Shown: in pieces, positions 15,315-22,947 of the stretch | Layout: each line of letters starts with the position of its first letter | Numbering within the stretch: position 1 is the stretch's first letter | From: JBBRHQ01 sp963720735 | GTDB lineage: Bacteria; Actinomycetota; Thermoleophilia; Solirubrobacterales; 70-9 | NCBI GenBank assembly: GCA_963720735.1 | Contig: CAVRGL010000010.1 | Span: forward strand, 186,001 to 250,000 | DNA: 64,000 bases | Reading direction: 5' to 3' | The notes under the pieces: model-generated | What the model was told of the DNA's origin: nothing | The model's database searches: none | What the model saw: only the letters and a program-made list of their open reading frames with translations | Program-made: the position numbers and the translations under genes

Positions 15315-16911
15315 TCGCCTCGCGTGCCGCCACCTCGGTGCCGCCGGAGTTGACCGCCGCCTCAGAGGCCTCGAGCGTCGCCGGGCGCCGCTTGGCGCGG
15401 ATCGCGGTGACCCCGACCACGGCGCCGAGCAGGGTGACGGCCGCGCAGATCCCCATCGCGTGGCTGAGCGCGTAGACGAACGCCTCCTGGGCCGCGGCGG
15501 CCGCCTGCTTCGCCTGTCCCGGGGGGAGACCAGCGAGAGCCTTGCCCGAGGCGCCGCTGCCGAGGCTCTCGGCGATCGCGCCCTGCCGGCTCGGGGAGAT
15601 GCCCGAGCTTGCCAAAAGCGTGCCGAGCCGGTCCGAGGAGAGGCTCTGGAAGATCGCCCCGGTCACGGCGACGCCGAGGCTGCCGCCGACCATCCGGAAC
15701 ATCGAGAGCACGCCGGAGGCGACCCCGGCCTTCTCGACGGGGACTGCGTTCATCGCGGCGCTGGTCATCGGCGACATCGTCATCGCGATCCCCACCCCGA
15801 GCAGCATGAAGCCCGGGAGCAGATCGAGATAGCTCGAATCGGTCGCGATCCCGCTGAAGCTCGCCAGCGAGCCGGTCAGCAGCAGCAGGCCTCCGCCGAT
15901 CAGCCAGCGGGGCCCGTAGCGGTCCGCCAGCCGTCCAGCCAGGGGAGCGACGACGACGATCATCAGGGTCGACGGCAGGAAGCGGACCCCGGCCTCGAGC
16001 GGCGAGTAGCCGAGGATGTTCTGCATGTAGAGGGCGAGGAAGAAGAAGACGCCCAGCATCCCGAAGGAGATCACCAGCGCGACCACCACGGCGCCGAGGA
16101 AGTTGCGGTCGCTGAGGAGCCTGAACTCGACCATCGGCGCCCGGACGCGCAGCTCGACCGCGACGAAGGCGGCGCCGAAGACGACGAAGCCGATCAGCAG
16201 AGCGACGATCTCGGGCGAGCCCCAGCCCCAGCTGTTGCCCTCGATCAGGGCGAGGACCAGCGCCGTGAGCGAGGCCGACAGGGTGGCGACGCCGAGGTAG
16301 TCGACCTCACGGCCGACGCTCCAGTCGCGCGACTCGCGGACCGCGAAGAGCGCCGCCAGCACCGCGCCGGCGGCGACCGGGATGTTGAGGAAGAAGATCG
16401 CCCGCCAGGAGACGTGCTCGGTGAGGAAGCCGCCGAGCACCGGACCCACCGCCAGGGCCAGGGCGGAAACCCCGGCCCAGGTGCCCATCGCCTTGCCCCG
16501 CTCATGCGGCGGGAAGGCGTTGGTGATGATCGAGAGGGTCGCCGGCATCATCAGCGCCGCGCCCACTCCCTGCACCACCCGGCTGATCACCAGCGAGGTG
16601 GAGTCGACGGCGAAGCCGGCCGTCGCCGAGGAGAGGGCGAAGATCACCACCCCGGCGAAGAACATCCGCCGGCGGCCGAAGATGTCACCGAGCCGACCGC
16701 CGGTGGCGAGCAGCACGGCGAAAGACAGCGTGTAGCCGTTGATCGTCCATTCGAGGCCGGAGATCGAGGCTCCGAGGTCGCGCTGTATCGAGGGAAGGGC
16801 GACGTTGACGACGGTGTTGTCGAGCATGATCATGAACAGCGCGAAGCACATCGCCGCGAGCGTCCACCACTTGCGGTTCTCGTCGGTGATCAGGTGGCGG
16901 TAGCGGGTCAT
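15304..16911 (-). CDS. DHA2-family MFS drug efflux transporter (14 TM)
   Basis: A 535-residue major facilitator of the EmrB/QacA type. It begins with KWWTLAAMCFALFMIMLDNTVVNVALP (the DHA2 motif D1), has the motif A loop GGRLGDIFGRRRMF, and motif C in AGVSALALAVGPVLGGFL. Fourteen hydrophobic segments are visible, with an Ala/Gln-rich loop before the last one. It uses the proton gradient to export hydrophobic compounds. ATG 16911 overlaps the MarR stop (TGATG), so it is translationally coupled to its likely repressor. The pair is inserted between bioD and bioA in the opposite direction. Confidence 0.93.
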   Translation of the reverse strand: MTRYRHLITDENRKWWTLAAMCFALFMIMLDNTVVNVALPSIQRDLGASISGLEWTINGYTLSFAVLLATGGRLGDIFGRRRMFFAGVVIFALSSATAGFAVDSTSLVISRVVQGVGAALMMPATLSIITNAFPPHERGKAMGTWAGVSALALAVGPVLGGFLTEHVSWRAIFFLNIPVAAGAVLAALFAVRESRDWSVGREVDYLGVATLSASLTALVLALIEGNSWGWGSPEIVALLIGFVVFGAAFVAVELRVRAPMVEFRLLSDRNFLGAVVVALVISFGMLGVFFFLALYMQNILGYSPLEAGVRFLPSTLMIVVVAPLAGRLADRYGPRWLIGGGLLLLTGSLASFSGIATDSSYLDLLPGFMLLGVGIAMTMSPMTSAAMNAVPVEKAGVASGVLSMFRMVGGSLGVAVTGAIFQSLSSDRLGTLLASSGISPSRQGAIAESLGSGASGKALAGLPPGQAKQAAAAAQEAFVYALSHAMGICAAVTLLGAVVGVTAIRAKRRPATLEASEAAVNSGGTEVAAREAISA

Positions 16912-17435
16912 CAGCTCTCGAGCTCCTTCAGCTTGCGGTAGGTCCGGTCCAGCTCCTCGCGCTCCAGCAGCAGGTCGAGTGCCGAGTCCAGCTTGCGGCG
17001 CTCCGCGGCGGTGAGGCTGGCGGAGAACTCCCGCAGCCCGGCCAGGCGGGCGCTGAGGATGCGGCCGACGACTTCCTCGCCGGCCTCGGTTATCGCGATC
17101 CGGCGCACCCGGCGATCGTCGGGATCCTCGACCCGGGTGACGTAGCCGGCCTCTACCAGCCCGTCCACGGCGCGGCTGATCGCCGCCATCGAGAGGCCGA
17201 TCTGCTCGGCCAGCTCCTTGCCGGGGCAGGCACCCTCGCCGGCGTCGGTGGCCGGTCCGGAGAGGACGAAGAGCGCCTTGCACTGGGTGAAGGTCAGGCC
17301 GCTTTCCTCCATCGCCCGCAGCTGGTTGCCGCGGTCGAAGACGAAGAGGTGCCGGAGGAAGGCCCCGAGCCGCAGCGCGGTCTCGTCGATCCCCTGCTCG
17401 CCGGCCTTCCGGGTGCCCGTCGCAGTTGCTTGCAT
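16911..17435 (-). CDS. MarR family transcriptional regulator
   Basis: A 174-residue winged helix regulator. Helix-turn-helix: GKELAEQIGLSMAAISRAVDGLVEAGYV (near 70-97); wing: RVEDPDDRRVRRIAITEAG with the conserved DxRxxR pattern. ATG 17435 (MQATATGT) is preferred over upstream TTG 17477, whose extra codons run through the palindromic promoter region. It probably represses itself and the coupled DHA2 pump, with ligand-induced release. Two cysteines are near 55-75 (FTQCKAL, EGACPGK), and redox sensing is an untested possibility. Confidence 0.9.
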   Translation of the reverse strand: MQATATGTRKAGEQGIDETALRLGAFLRHLFVFDRGNQLRAMEESGLTFTQCKALFVLSGPATDAGEGACPGKELAEQIGLSMAAISRAVDGLVEAGYVTRVEDPDDRRVRRIAITEAGEEVVGRILSARLAGLREFSASLTAAERRKLDSALDLLLEREELDRTYRKLKELES

Positions 17436-17444
17436 GAGAGAAAT

Positions 17445-17462
17445 ATTTGCAGACGCGCAATT
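17445..17462. promoter_or_regulatory. Candidate MarR operator
   Basis: AT-rich imperfect palindrome with TTGC at 17447-17450 and GCAA at 17457-17460 around a 6-nt centre, just upstream of the marR ATG. Size and place fit a MarR dimer site over the promoter. Confidence 0.4.
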
Positions 17463-17524
17463 ATTTACGTGTGACAAGCATCACACAGCGGACCGGCCCA
17501 AACCGCGACCTGATGATCCCAGCG

Positions 17525-17703
17525 CTACTCCGGAAGCCCGGCGGCTTCGAGGGCTTCACTCTCGGACCCGAAGGCCTGGATGCGTGTCACGACGCGACCA
17601 GTTCGACGTCGGGATGCAGGAGCGGCCCATAGATCGCCCGGTCATGCCGATCCCAGTAGCCCTCGTAGATCCGCTGCACGGTCTCTACGTTCTCCTGCGA
17701 CAT
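17525..17703 (-). pseudogene. Remnant of a SnoaL-like (NTF2-fold) gene
   Basis: Two pieces of one protein family remain. ATG 17703 opens a 38-codon frame reading MSQENVETVQRIYEGY and ending ...LLHPDVELVAS then TGA, the usual N-terminus of actinobacterial SnoaL-like proteins. Directly after, in another frame, comes FGSESEALEAAGLPE and a stop at 17525-17527, the usual C-terminus of the same family. The middle, roughly 70 codons, is missing. So this is a gene with an internal deletion, not a functional small protein. It accounts for most of the 366-bp gap between marR and bioA; the rest holds only the operator and the bioA promoter. Confidence 0.65.
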
Positions 17704-17784
17704 CGTCTTCGCAGTATCTCGTGCCGGCAAGCGTCGAGGAAACCGGCCCCCATCCGGGCGGCCGGGTTCCGCCGCGGCGGAATC

Positions 17785-17790
17785 TAATCT
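17785..17790 (+). promoter_or_regulatory. -10 element of bioA
   Basis: TAATCT, 11 nt before ATG 17802, suggesting a very short leader. Confidence 0.35.
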
Positions 17791-17801
17791 CGGCCGCGCC
17801 G

Positions 17802-19131
17802 ATGGCAGACGGCCACGCTCAGCTCGACCACGCCCACCTCTGGCACCCCTTCACCCAGCAGCGCGAGTGGTGCGGGGAGGAGCCGCTGATGATCGAGCGC
17901 GCCGAGGGAACCACACTGATCGCCGACGACGGGCGGCGCTTCATCGACGGGGTCTCCTCGCTGTGGTGCAACGTCCACGGCCACCGCCACCCGGGGATCG
18001 ACCGGGCGGTGCGCGAGCAGCTCGAGCGGGTCGCGCACTCGACCATGCTCGGGCTCTCCCACCCCGGCGCCGCCGAACTGGCCGCAAGGCTCGCGGCGCT
18101 CGCCCCGGGCCGGCTGAGCCGCGTCTTCTATTCCGACTCGGGCTCCACCGCGACCGAGGTCGCGCTGAAGATGGCCTTCCAGTACTGGCAGCAGCGCGGT
18201 GGTCAGCACGTGCGCCGCACCTCTTTCGTCCATCTGCGCGACGCCTACCACGGCGACACGATCGGATCGGTCTCGGTCGGTGGCATCGGCCTCTTCCACG
18301 CCGCCTACCGGCCCCTCCTGTTCGAGGCCCATGCCGCGAACCCCGGAGACGCCGCCGACCTGGAGCGGATCCTCGCGGCCCGCGAGGAGGAGATCGCCGC
18401 GGTGATCGTTGAGCCCCTGGTCCAGGGAGCCGCGGGGATCATCGTCCACCCGCCCGGCTACCTGGCGCAGGTGCGCGAGCTCTGCGACCGCTTCGGGGTG
18501 CTGCTGATCTGCGACGAGGTCGCCACCGGGTTCGGCCGCACGGGGACGATGTTCGCCTGCGAGCGGGAGGGGGTCGAGCCGGACTTCCTCTGCCTCGCCA
18601 AGGGCCTGACCGGCGGCTACCTACCGCTCGCCGCCACCCTGACGACCGAGCAGGTTTATGAGGGCTTCCTGGGCGCCGCCGAGGAGCAGCGGACTTTCTT
18701 CCACGGCCACACCTACACCGGCAACCCGCTCGCCTGCGCCGCCGCGCTGGCCAACCTCGACGCCTTCGAGAGCGAGCGGACGCTGGAGCGCCTGCAAGAG
18801 AAGATCGGCCTGTTCGCCAGAGCTGCTGGCAGGCGTTGCGGCGACCCCCGGGGTGGCAGGGGTGCGGAGCTGTGGCCTGATGGCCGGCGTCGACCTCGGC
18901 CAGCACGATCCGGCCGTCAGGCTGGGCCACCTGGTGGCCCTCGAGGCGCGCCGCCGCGGCGCGATCATCCGCCCCCTGGGCGACGTCGTGGTGCTGATGC
19001 CGCCGCTTGCGATCGCCGAGGCAGAGCTGCGCCGGCTGGTCGCGATCACGGCAGAGTCGATCGCGGCGGCACAGCGCAGCCTGGACCGAGGCACGGCGAC
19101 CGCGCCGCCAAGTCTGGCCGAGGCCGCCTAG
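17802..19131 (+). CDS. bioA: Adenosylmethionine-8-amino-7-oxononanoate aminotransferase (frameshifted)
   Basis: A class III PLP aminotransferase making 7,8-diaminopelargonate from KAPA with SAM as amino donor. N-terminal LDHAHLWHPFTQ is diagnostic of BioA; other blocks are YSDSGSTATEVALKMAFQYW, DAYHGDTIGSVSVGG, ICDEVATGFGRTG and the PLP lysine in CLAKGLTGGYLPL. After KIGLFA (near 18818) the frame is lost: the expected C-terminus (ELLAGVAATPGVAGVRSCGL... to SLAEAA) lies in another frame, ending at 19131. One extra base or two missing bases explain it. Sequence error and recent inactivation are both possible; otherwise all parts of a roughly 443-residue enzyme are present. Confidence 0.88.
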
Positions 19132-19134
19132 CCG

Positions 19135-19314
19135 CTAGTCCGTGTAGGGCTCGAAGTCGGCCTTGCGGGCGCCGCAGACCGGACAGAACCAGTCGTCGGG
19201 CACTTCCTCGAATGCCGTGCCGGGGGGCACGCCCCCGTCGGGGTCTCCCTCCGCGGGGTCGTAGATGAACCCGCACGAGGTGCAGATCCACTGCTGCTTT
19301 ACGCCGACTTCCAT
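19135..19314 (-). CDS. Rubredoxin
   Basis: A 59-residue one-iron electron carrier. The two iron-binding knuckles are CTSCGFIYD (residues 11-14) and CPVCGARK (near 44), with the standard FEEVPDDWFCP and GDPDGGVPPGT segments between. ATG 19314 is 8 nt after a TATTCT box. No alkane hydroxylase or rubredoxin reductase is adjacent, so the partner is unknown. It converges with bioA (3 nt apart). Confidence 0.95.
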   Translation of the reverse strand: MEVGVKQQWICTSCGFIYDPAEGDPDGGVPPGTAFEEVPDDWFCPVCGARKADFEPYTD

Positions 19315-19322
19315 GGCGCCGC

Positions 19323-19328
19323 AGAATA
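19323..19328 (-). promoter_or_regulatory. -10 element of the rubredoxin gene
   Basis: TATTCT on the minus strand, 8 nt before ATG 19314. Confidence 0.45.
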
Positions 19329-19381
19329 GACCAGCGCCGGGTCGGGACCGGAGCCGGGCCGGCGGTGATCGCGGACGGATG

Positions 19382-19387
19382 TAGGGT
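19382..19387 (+). promoter_or_regulatory. -10 element of the NUDIX gene (leaderless spacing)
   Basis: TAGGGT with exactly 6 nt to ATG 19394; no ribosome site is present. Confidence 0.5.
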
Positions 19388-19393
19388 GAGCCG

Positions 19394-20035
19394 ATGGGCG
19401 AACCACCCCCGGGGCCGGCGGAAGCCTTCAACGAAGGCGAGCCCTCGACCCCGCGACCCGCGGGCTCTGTGATCCTCCTGCGCCGCGGCGCCAAGCACGG
19501 GGAGCGGGCGCTCGAGGTGCTCCTCCTGCAGCGAAGCCACGAGGCCGCCTTCATGCCCCGCGCCTGGGTCTTTCCCGGTGGGGCGGTCGATCCGGGCGAC
19601 GGCGAGGGCGAGGCGGGAATGCGGGCCTGCGCCGTGCGCGAGCTGGAGGAGGAGGCCGGAATCAGCCTGGAGCCCGGCGCCGATCTCGTCCTCTTCTCGC
19701 GATGGATCACGCCGGAGTTCGTGAAGACGCGCTTCGATGCCTGGTTCTTCCTCGCCCTGGCCCCCCCGCACGCGCCACCGCGGCCCGACGGCGCCGAGAT
19801 CGTCGACGCCGCCTGGTACCGGCCGCGCGCCGCTCTCGACGCGCATGGCGCCGAGGAGCTCCACCTCGTCTTCCCGACGATCAAGCAGCTCGAGAAGCTG
19901 CTCGATTTCGGCAGCTCCGAGGAGGCGATCGAGGCCAGCCGCGGAGAGCCTGTCGAGCCGATCCTGCCGAAGCTCGTCGGCGGCAGAGACGAGACTCGCC
20001 TGCTGCTCCCCGGAGAACCCGGCTATCCGGCCTGA
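19394..20035 (+). CDS. NUDIX hydrolase, NUDT19-like
   Basis: A 213-residue pyrophosphohydrolase. The Nudix helix is seen as FPGGAVDPGDGEGEAGMRACAVRELEEEAGI (split: GG start near 57, RELEEEAG near 76), with the metal-binding Glu residues of RELEEE intact. FSRWITPEFVKTRFDAWFFLA matches the NUDT7/NUDT19-type branch, some of which act on CoA derivatives, so a CoA/acyl-CoA diphosphatase is a reasonable guess. The roughly 60-residue C-terminal part after AAWYRP is family-specific. It follows a leaderless-type promoter. Confidence 0.88.
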   Translation: MGEPPPGPAEAFNEGEPSTPRPAGSVILLRRGAKHGERALEVLLLQRSHEAAFMPRAWVFPGGAVDPGDGEGEAGMRACAVRELEEEAGISLEPGADLVLFSRWITPEFVKTRFDAWFFLALAPPHAPPRPDGAEIVDAAWYRPRAALDAHGAEELHLVFPTIKQLEKLLDFGSSEEAIEASRGEPVEPILPKLVGGRDETRLLLPGEPGYPA

Positions 20036-20065
20036 GAGGCCCTCCCGCCGGGCTCTTCCTCGCGG

Positions 20066-20071
20066 TAGTTT
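20066..20071 (+). promoter_or_regulatory. -10 element of the split-barrel flavoprotein gene (leaderless spacing)
   Basis: TAGTTT with exactly 6 nt to ATG 20078. Confidence 0.5.
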
Positions 20072-20077
20072 TCTGTC

Positions 20078-21049
20078 ATGACCGGGACACTCCCTCAAGA
20101 GGTGCGGGACGTCTTCTCCCGGTTCATCACGACCGAGTTCGTGACCATGGACGCGAGTGGCCAGCCGATCGCCTGGCCCCTGACCCCCTACTACACCGAC
20201 GGCGCGCCGGTGATCGAGGTGACCACCGGGGTGGGCTATCCGAAGAAGGCCGAGGACGCAAGGCGGAACCCCCGGGTCGCGATGCTCTTCTCCGACCCGA
20301 CCGGCTCGGGGATCGAGAGCGGCATCCGGGTGCTGGTCCAGGGCACGGCGAAGATCGACGACGCCGACCTCGGCGCCAACCGCGAGCGCTACCGCCGCGA
20401 GTCGGCCGAAAAGCTGCCGGCGACCGTGGAGATGATGCCGCCGAAGCTGGTCGAGGGACTGTTCAGCTGGTACTACGAGCGCATCTACATCCGGGTGCGG
20501 CCGGAGCGGATCTTCGTCTGGCGCGAGGGCGAGAGCGAGCCGCAGGTACTCGACTCCCACATGGAGGAGGTTCGCTCCGGCCATATCAAGGAGCCGCTGC
20601 AACCTCGCGCGGGCCCGCGCGAGGGCGAGCCCGTCTTCGACCAGCGGATCGAGGAGCTCGGGGATCGCCATCCGACCGCGGCTCTGGCCTGGGTCGCGCC
20701 CGATGGCTTCCCGCTGGCGGCCCGCGCCGGGGTCCGCTGGGAGGGCGGCGAGCGGCGAGTGACGATCACCGAGGCGGACGCAGGCCTACCGCTCGAACCG
20801 GGCCGCGCCTGCATCACCGCCCACGCCCACCATCCGAAGTTCACCTGGCAGGAGAACTTTCAGGTCCGCGGTGACCTGCTCGAGACAGGCGCCGGCTGGG
20901 CGCTCAGCCCGCGCAAGCTGATCGGGGGCTTCGAGCTTCCGAAGGAGAGCGAGCTGGCCCGCTACCGGCGAAACCTGGGCAAGTCGATGCGCTTCTACCG
21001 AACCCGCAAGAGGGTGCTGAAGGAGCGCGCTCAGCGAAGCGGCAGCTGA
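20078..21049 (+). CDS. Pyridoxamine 5'-phosphate oxidase-like FMN-binding split-barrel protein
   Basis: A 323-residue protein. Residues 1-150 are a split barrel of the PNPOx/FDOR kind: FSRFITTEFVTMDASGQPIAWPLTPYY, then ARRNPRVAMLFSDPTGS, then RVLVQGTAKIDD. These enzymes bind FMN, F420 or haem. The C-terminal half (AALAWVAPDGFPLAARAGVRW... ITAHAHHPKFTWQENFQVRGDL) looks like a second degenerate copy of the fold, so this may be a fused dimer. The substrate cannot be told. It is leaderless-type and convergent with the next gene. Confidence 0.78.
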   Translation: MTGTLPQEVRDVFSRFITTEFVTMDASGQPIAWPLTPYYTDGAPVIEVTTGVGYPKKAEDARRNPRVAMLFSDPTGSGIESGIRVLVQGTAKIDDADLGANRERYRRESAEKLPATVEMMPPKLVEGLFSWYYERIYIRVRPERIFVWREGESEPQVLDSHMEEVRSGHIKEPLQPRAGPREGEPVFDQRIEELGDRHPTAALAWVAPDGFPLAARAGVRWEGGERRVTITEADAGLPLEPGRACITAHAHHPKFTWQENFQVRGDLLETGAGWALSPRKLIGGFELPKESELARYRRNLGKSMRFYRTRKRVLKERAQRSGS

Positions 21050-21054
21050 GCCGC

Positions 21055-21726
21055 CTACTCGGGCGGGAACGGCTCAAGCCCCGCGAACCAGGGGCCGGGC
21101 GGGTAGGCGTGGATGCCCTCCTCCTCCATCTCCGCGCGCAGCCGGCCGAACAGCTGCCCGGCGTTGGCAAGCGCCGCCTTCAGCTCGGCCTCGGAGCGCT
21201 CCCGGAGCGTCCACAGGAACCAGAGCTGGCGGTCGTTGATGCCGAAGTCGATCTGGTTGTCGATCGAGATCACCCAGCCGAGGAAGCCGGGGCTGAACAG
21301 CTCGCGCAGCGCCACCGGGTCGTACTCGGTGGGGACGGTCGCGAGGAAGCGCTTGTTGAAGTCGATCGACTCGAACTCGACCTTGCGGCCGAGCCGCTGC
21401 ATCACCTTCTCGCCGGCCCCTTCGACCGACTCGACGTTGAAGGCGGGTACGACCTTGGCCAGGTCGGGCATGTGGGCCTTGGCGAGGAGCGCGGCAGGGA
21501 GCAGCTCCTTGTTGAAGAGGCGTCCGACCTCTCGCTCGTCGGCGTCACAGCTCGCGCCCCAGAACTCCTGGTTCTCGGAGAGCCGCCCGGTCAGCCGGTT
21601 GGTGCCGCCGACGCAGAGCGCCACCGGCCCGTCCTTGGGGTTGATCCCGCCCACCGGCTCGTAGGTGAGCCCGTTGCGCTCGCCATAGCGGCGCACGGTG
21701 TCCGCCCAGGCCTCGGCCTCGCTCAA
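21055..21726 (-). CDS. Conserved hypothetical protein
   Basis: A 223-residue soluble protein of unknown function. No signal peptide or membrane segment is seen. Notable parts: LCVGGTNRLTGRLSENQEFWGASCDADEREV, FNVESVEGAGEKVMQRLGRKVEFES, PTEYDPVALRELFSPGFLGWV, and a Pro-rich C-terminus. It reads like a binding-fold protein in which a middle beta-rich region is followed by a helical tail. It starts with TTG 21726, 40 nt downstream of the SCP2 gene on the same strand, so the two are likely co-transcribed; LemA lies divergently beyond. Confidence 0.7.
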   Translation of the reverse strand: MSEAEAWADTVRRYGERNGLTYEPVGGINPKDGPVALCVGGTNRLTGRLSENQEFWGASCDADEREVGRLFNKELLPAALLAKAHMPDLAKVVPAFNVESVEGAGEKVMQRLGRKVEFESIDFNKRFLATVPTEYDPVALRELFSPGFLGWVISIDNQIDFGINDRQLWFLWTLRERSEAELKAALANAGQLFGRLRAEMEEEGIHAYPPGPWFAGLEPFPPE

Positions 21727-21766
21727 GGCCCCGCCTCCGGGGGAGCGGTGAGATCCGCCGCCGGGC

Positions 21767-22183
21767 TCAAGCGTCGATCAGGTCCTGGCGGCCGTCAGCC
21801 TCGAGCTGCGCCCGGTAGCGAGGGAACACGGGCTTGGTCAGGGGAACCAGCTTGAGGATCTTCGAGACCGGCCCCTGGGGCTTGATCTCGCCCCGCGCGA
21901 TCGCCATCGTCACGTTGACCTCGCCGAGCCAGAAGCGGTGCGCAGTGTCCGCCTTCATCCGCATCGTCACCTCGGGATCCATCTCGGTCTCGCCGAAGTC
22001 GACGTCTCCCGGCTGGCCTTCCTGGAGGCGCACGGTGATCGTCGCATCGGGCTCGGTGTAGGCGTACTGGACGATCGTGTTCGCCTTGCGGAACTTCGGC
22101 CCCAGCTCCTCGTCGTTGGCCACGTCGGCGAACATCTTGCCGACAGTGTCGTAGACCTCCTGCGCGTCCTTGAAATAGGCCAA
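21767..22183 (-). CDS. SCP2 sterol-binding domain protein
   Basis: A 138-residue single SCP2 domain. Features: IVQYAYTEPDATITVRLQEGQPGDVDFGE, then DPEVTMRMKADTAHRFWLGEVNVTMAIARGEIKPQGP, the usual lipid-pocket strand and helix of this fold. It probably binds or shuttles a hydrophobic molecule such as an acyl chain or isoprenoid. The TTG start at 22183 is preceded by GGAAGGAG and a TAGGAT box at 22211-22216, so it has a short leader. It is divergent from lemA. Confidence 0.85.
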   Translation of the reverse strand: MAYFKDAQEVYDTVGKMFADVANDEELGPKFRKANTIVQYAYTEPDATITVRLQEGQPGDVDFGETEMDPEVTMRMKADTAHRFWLGEVNVTMAIARGEIKPQGPVSKILKLVPLTKPVFPRYRAQLEADGRQDLIDA

Positions 22184-22210
22184 CGAGCCTCTCCTTCCGC
22201 CGTTTCCCGA

Positions 22211-22239
22211 ATCCTACTTTCCGTTCCACTCTCTAGGAT
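22211..22239. promoter_or_regulatory. Divergent -10 elements for the SCP2 gene and lemA
   Basis: TAGGAT occurs on the minus strand at 22211-22216 and on the plus strand at 22234-22239. Each faces its own gene; both genes have a purine-rich ribosome site downstream. Confidence 0.45.
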
Positions 22240-22271
22240 TGGGCTGCACGGCAATCCCGACAGGAGCCTCA

Positions 22272-22862
22272 ATGATCATCGCCCTCATCGTCATCGTCGT
22301 AATCGCCGTACTGCTTGTCCTCTACTACGTCGGCAAGCGCAACTCGATCATCGCCTCGCGCAACCGCGTCGACGAGTCCTGGAGCGGGATCGACGTTCAG
22401 CTGAAGCGACGCCACGACCTCGTGCCCAACCTGGTCGAGACGGTCAAGGGCTACGCCTCCCACGAGAAGGAGGTCTTCGAGAAGACGTCCAAGGCGCGGG
22501 CCGACGCAATGGCGGCGCGCGGCCCCGCCCAGGCCGGGCAGGCGGAGGCAAACCTCAGCGGGGCCCTCACCGACCTGCGCGCCGTGGCCGAGAACTACCC
22601 CGAGCTGCGGGCGACCGAGAACTTCCAGCAGCTCAGCCGGCAGCTCTCAGAGCTCGAGGACGAGATCCAGGCCTCGCGGCGGATCTACAACTCCAACGTG
22701 CAGTCCTACAACACCTCGATCCAGCAGTTCCCCGGCTCGATCATCGCCAACCAGGGCGGCTTCGGCCCGCGCGAGTTCTTCGAGATCGAGGATGCCGGCG
22801 ACCGCGAGCCCGTCCAGGTCAGCTTCGGCGACTCGGCGCCTGAGGCCCCGGCAGCTTCCTGA
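22272..22862 (+). CDS. lemA: LemA family protein
   Basis: A 196-residue membrane-anchored helical protein. The N-terminal TM (MIIALIVIVVIAVLLVLYYV) is followed by the LemA core: NRVDESWSGIDVQLKRRHDLVPNLVETVKGYASHEKEVFE, then ENYPELRATENFQQLSRQLSELEDEIQASRRIYN, and YNTSIQQFPGSIIANQGGFGPREFFE. ATG 22272 has AGGAG at the right distance; the upstream in-frame start is not needed. Function is poorly known in bacteria; it usually sits near TPM-domain or peptidase genes, which are not adjacent here. Confidence 0.93.
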   Translation: MIIALIVIVVIAVLLVLYYVGKRNSIIASRNRVDESWSGIDVQLKRRHDLVPNLVETVKGYASHEKEVFEKTSKARADAMAARGPAQAGQAEANLSGALTDLRAVAENYPELRATENFQQLSRQLSELEDEIQASRRIYNSNVQSYNTSIQQFPGSIIANQGGFGPREFFEIEDAGDREPVQVSFGDSAPEAPAAS

Positions 22863-22863
22863 G

Positions 22864-22935
22864 CTAGCCGCAGTAGGCGATCGCCCGCAGCGTGGTCACC
22901 GCAGGCTTCGTCGTGCCGCCTGCCTGCACCGCCCT
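22864..22935 (-). pseudogene. C-terminal fragment of the Cys-paired repeat family
   Basis: Between lemA and the cupredoxin gene the minus strand reads TTKPAVTTLRAIAYCG and a stop at 22864-22866. This matches the ends of the repeats in the protein at 26691-27526 (AIRSIAYCS, ATAIAYCG, ITSIAYCS). No start or upstream part remains. It looks like a leftover of a second copy of that gene. Confidence 0.5.
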
Positions 22936-22947
22936 CGGACTTCCCCG

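Noticed and set aside
17580..17801. Upstream extension of bioA from codons before 17802
   Set aside because: Those codons lie antisense to the SnoaL remnant; ATG 17802 begins the family N-terminus and follows a TAATCT box.
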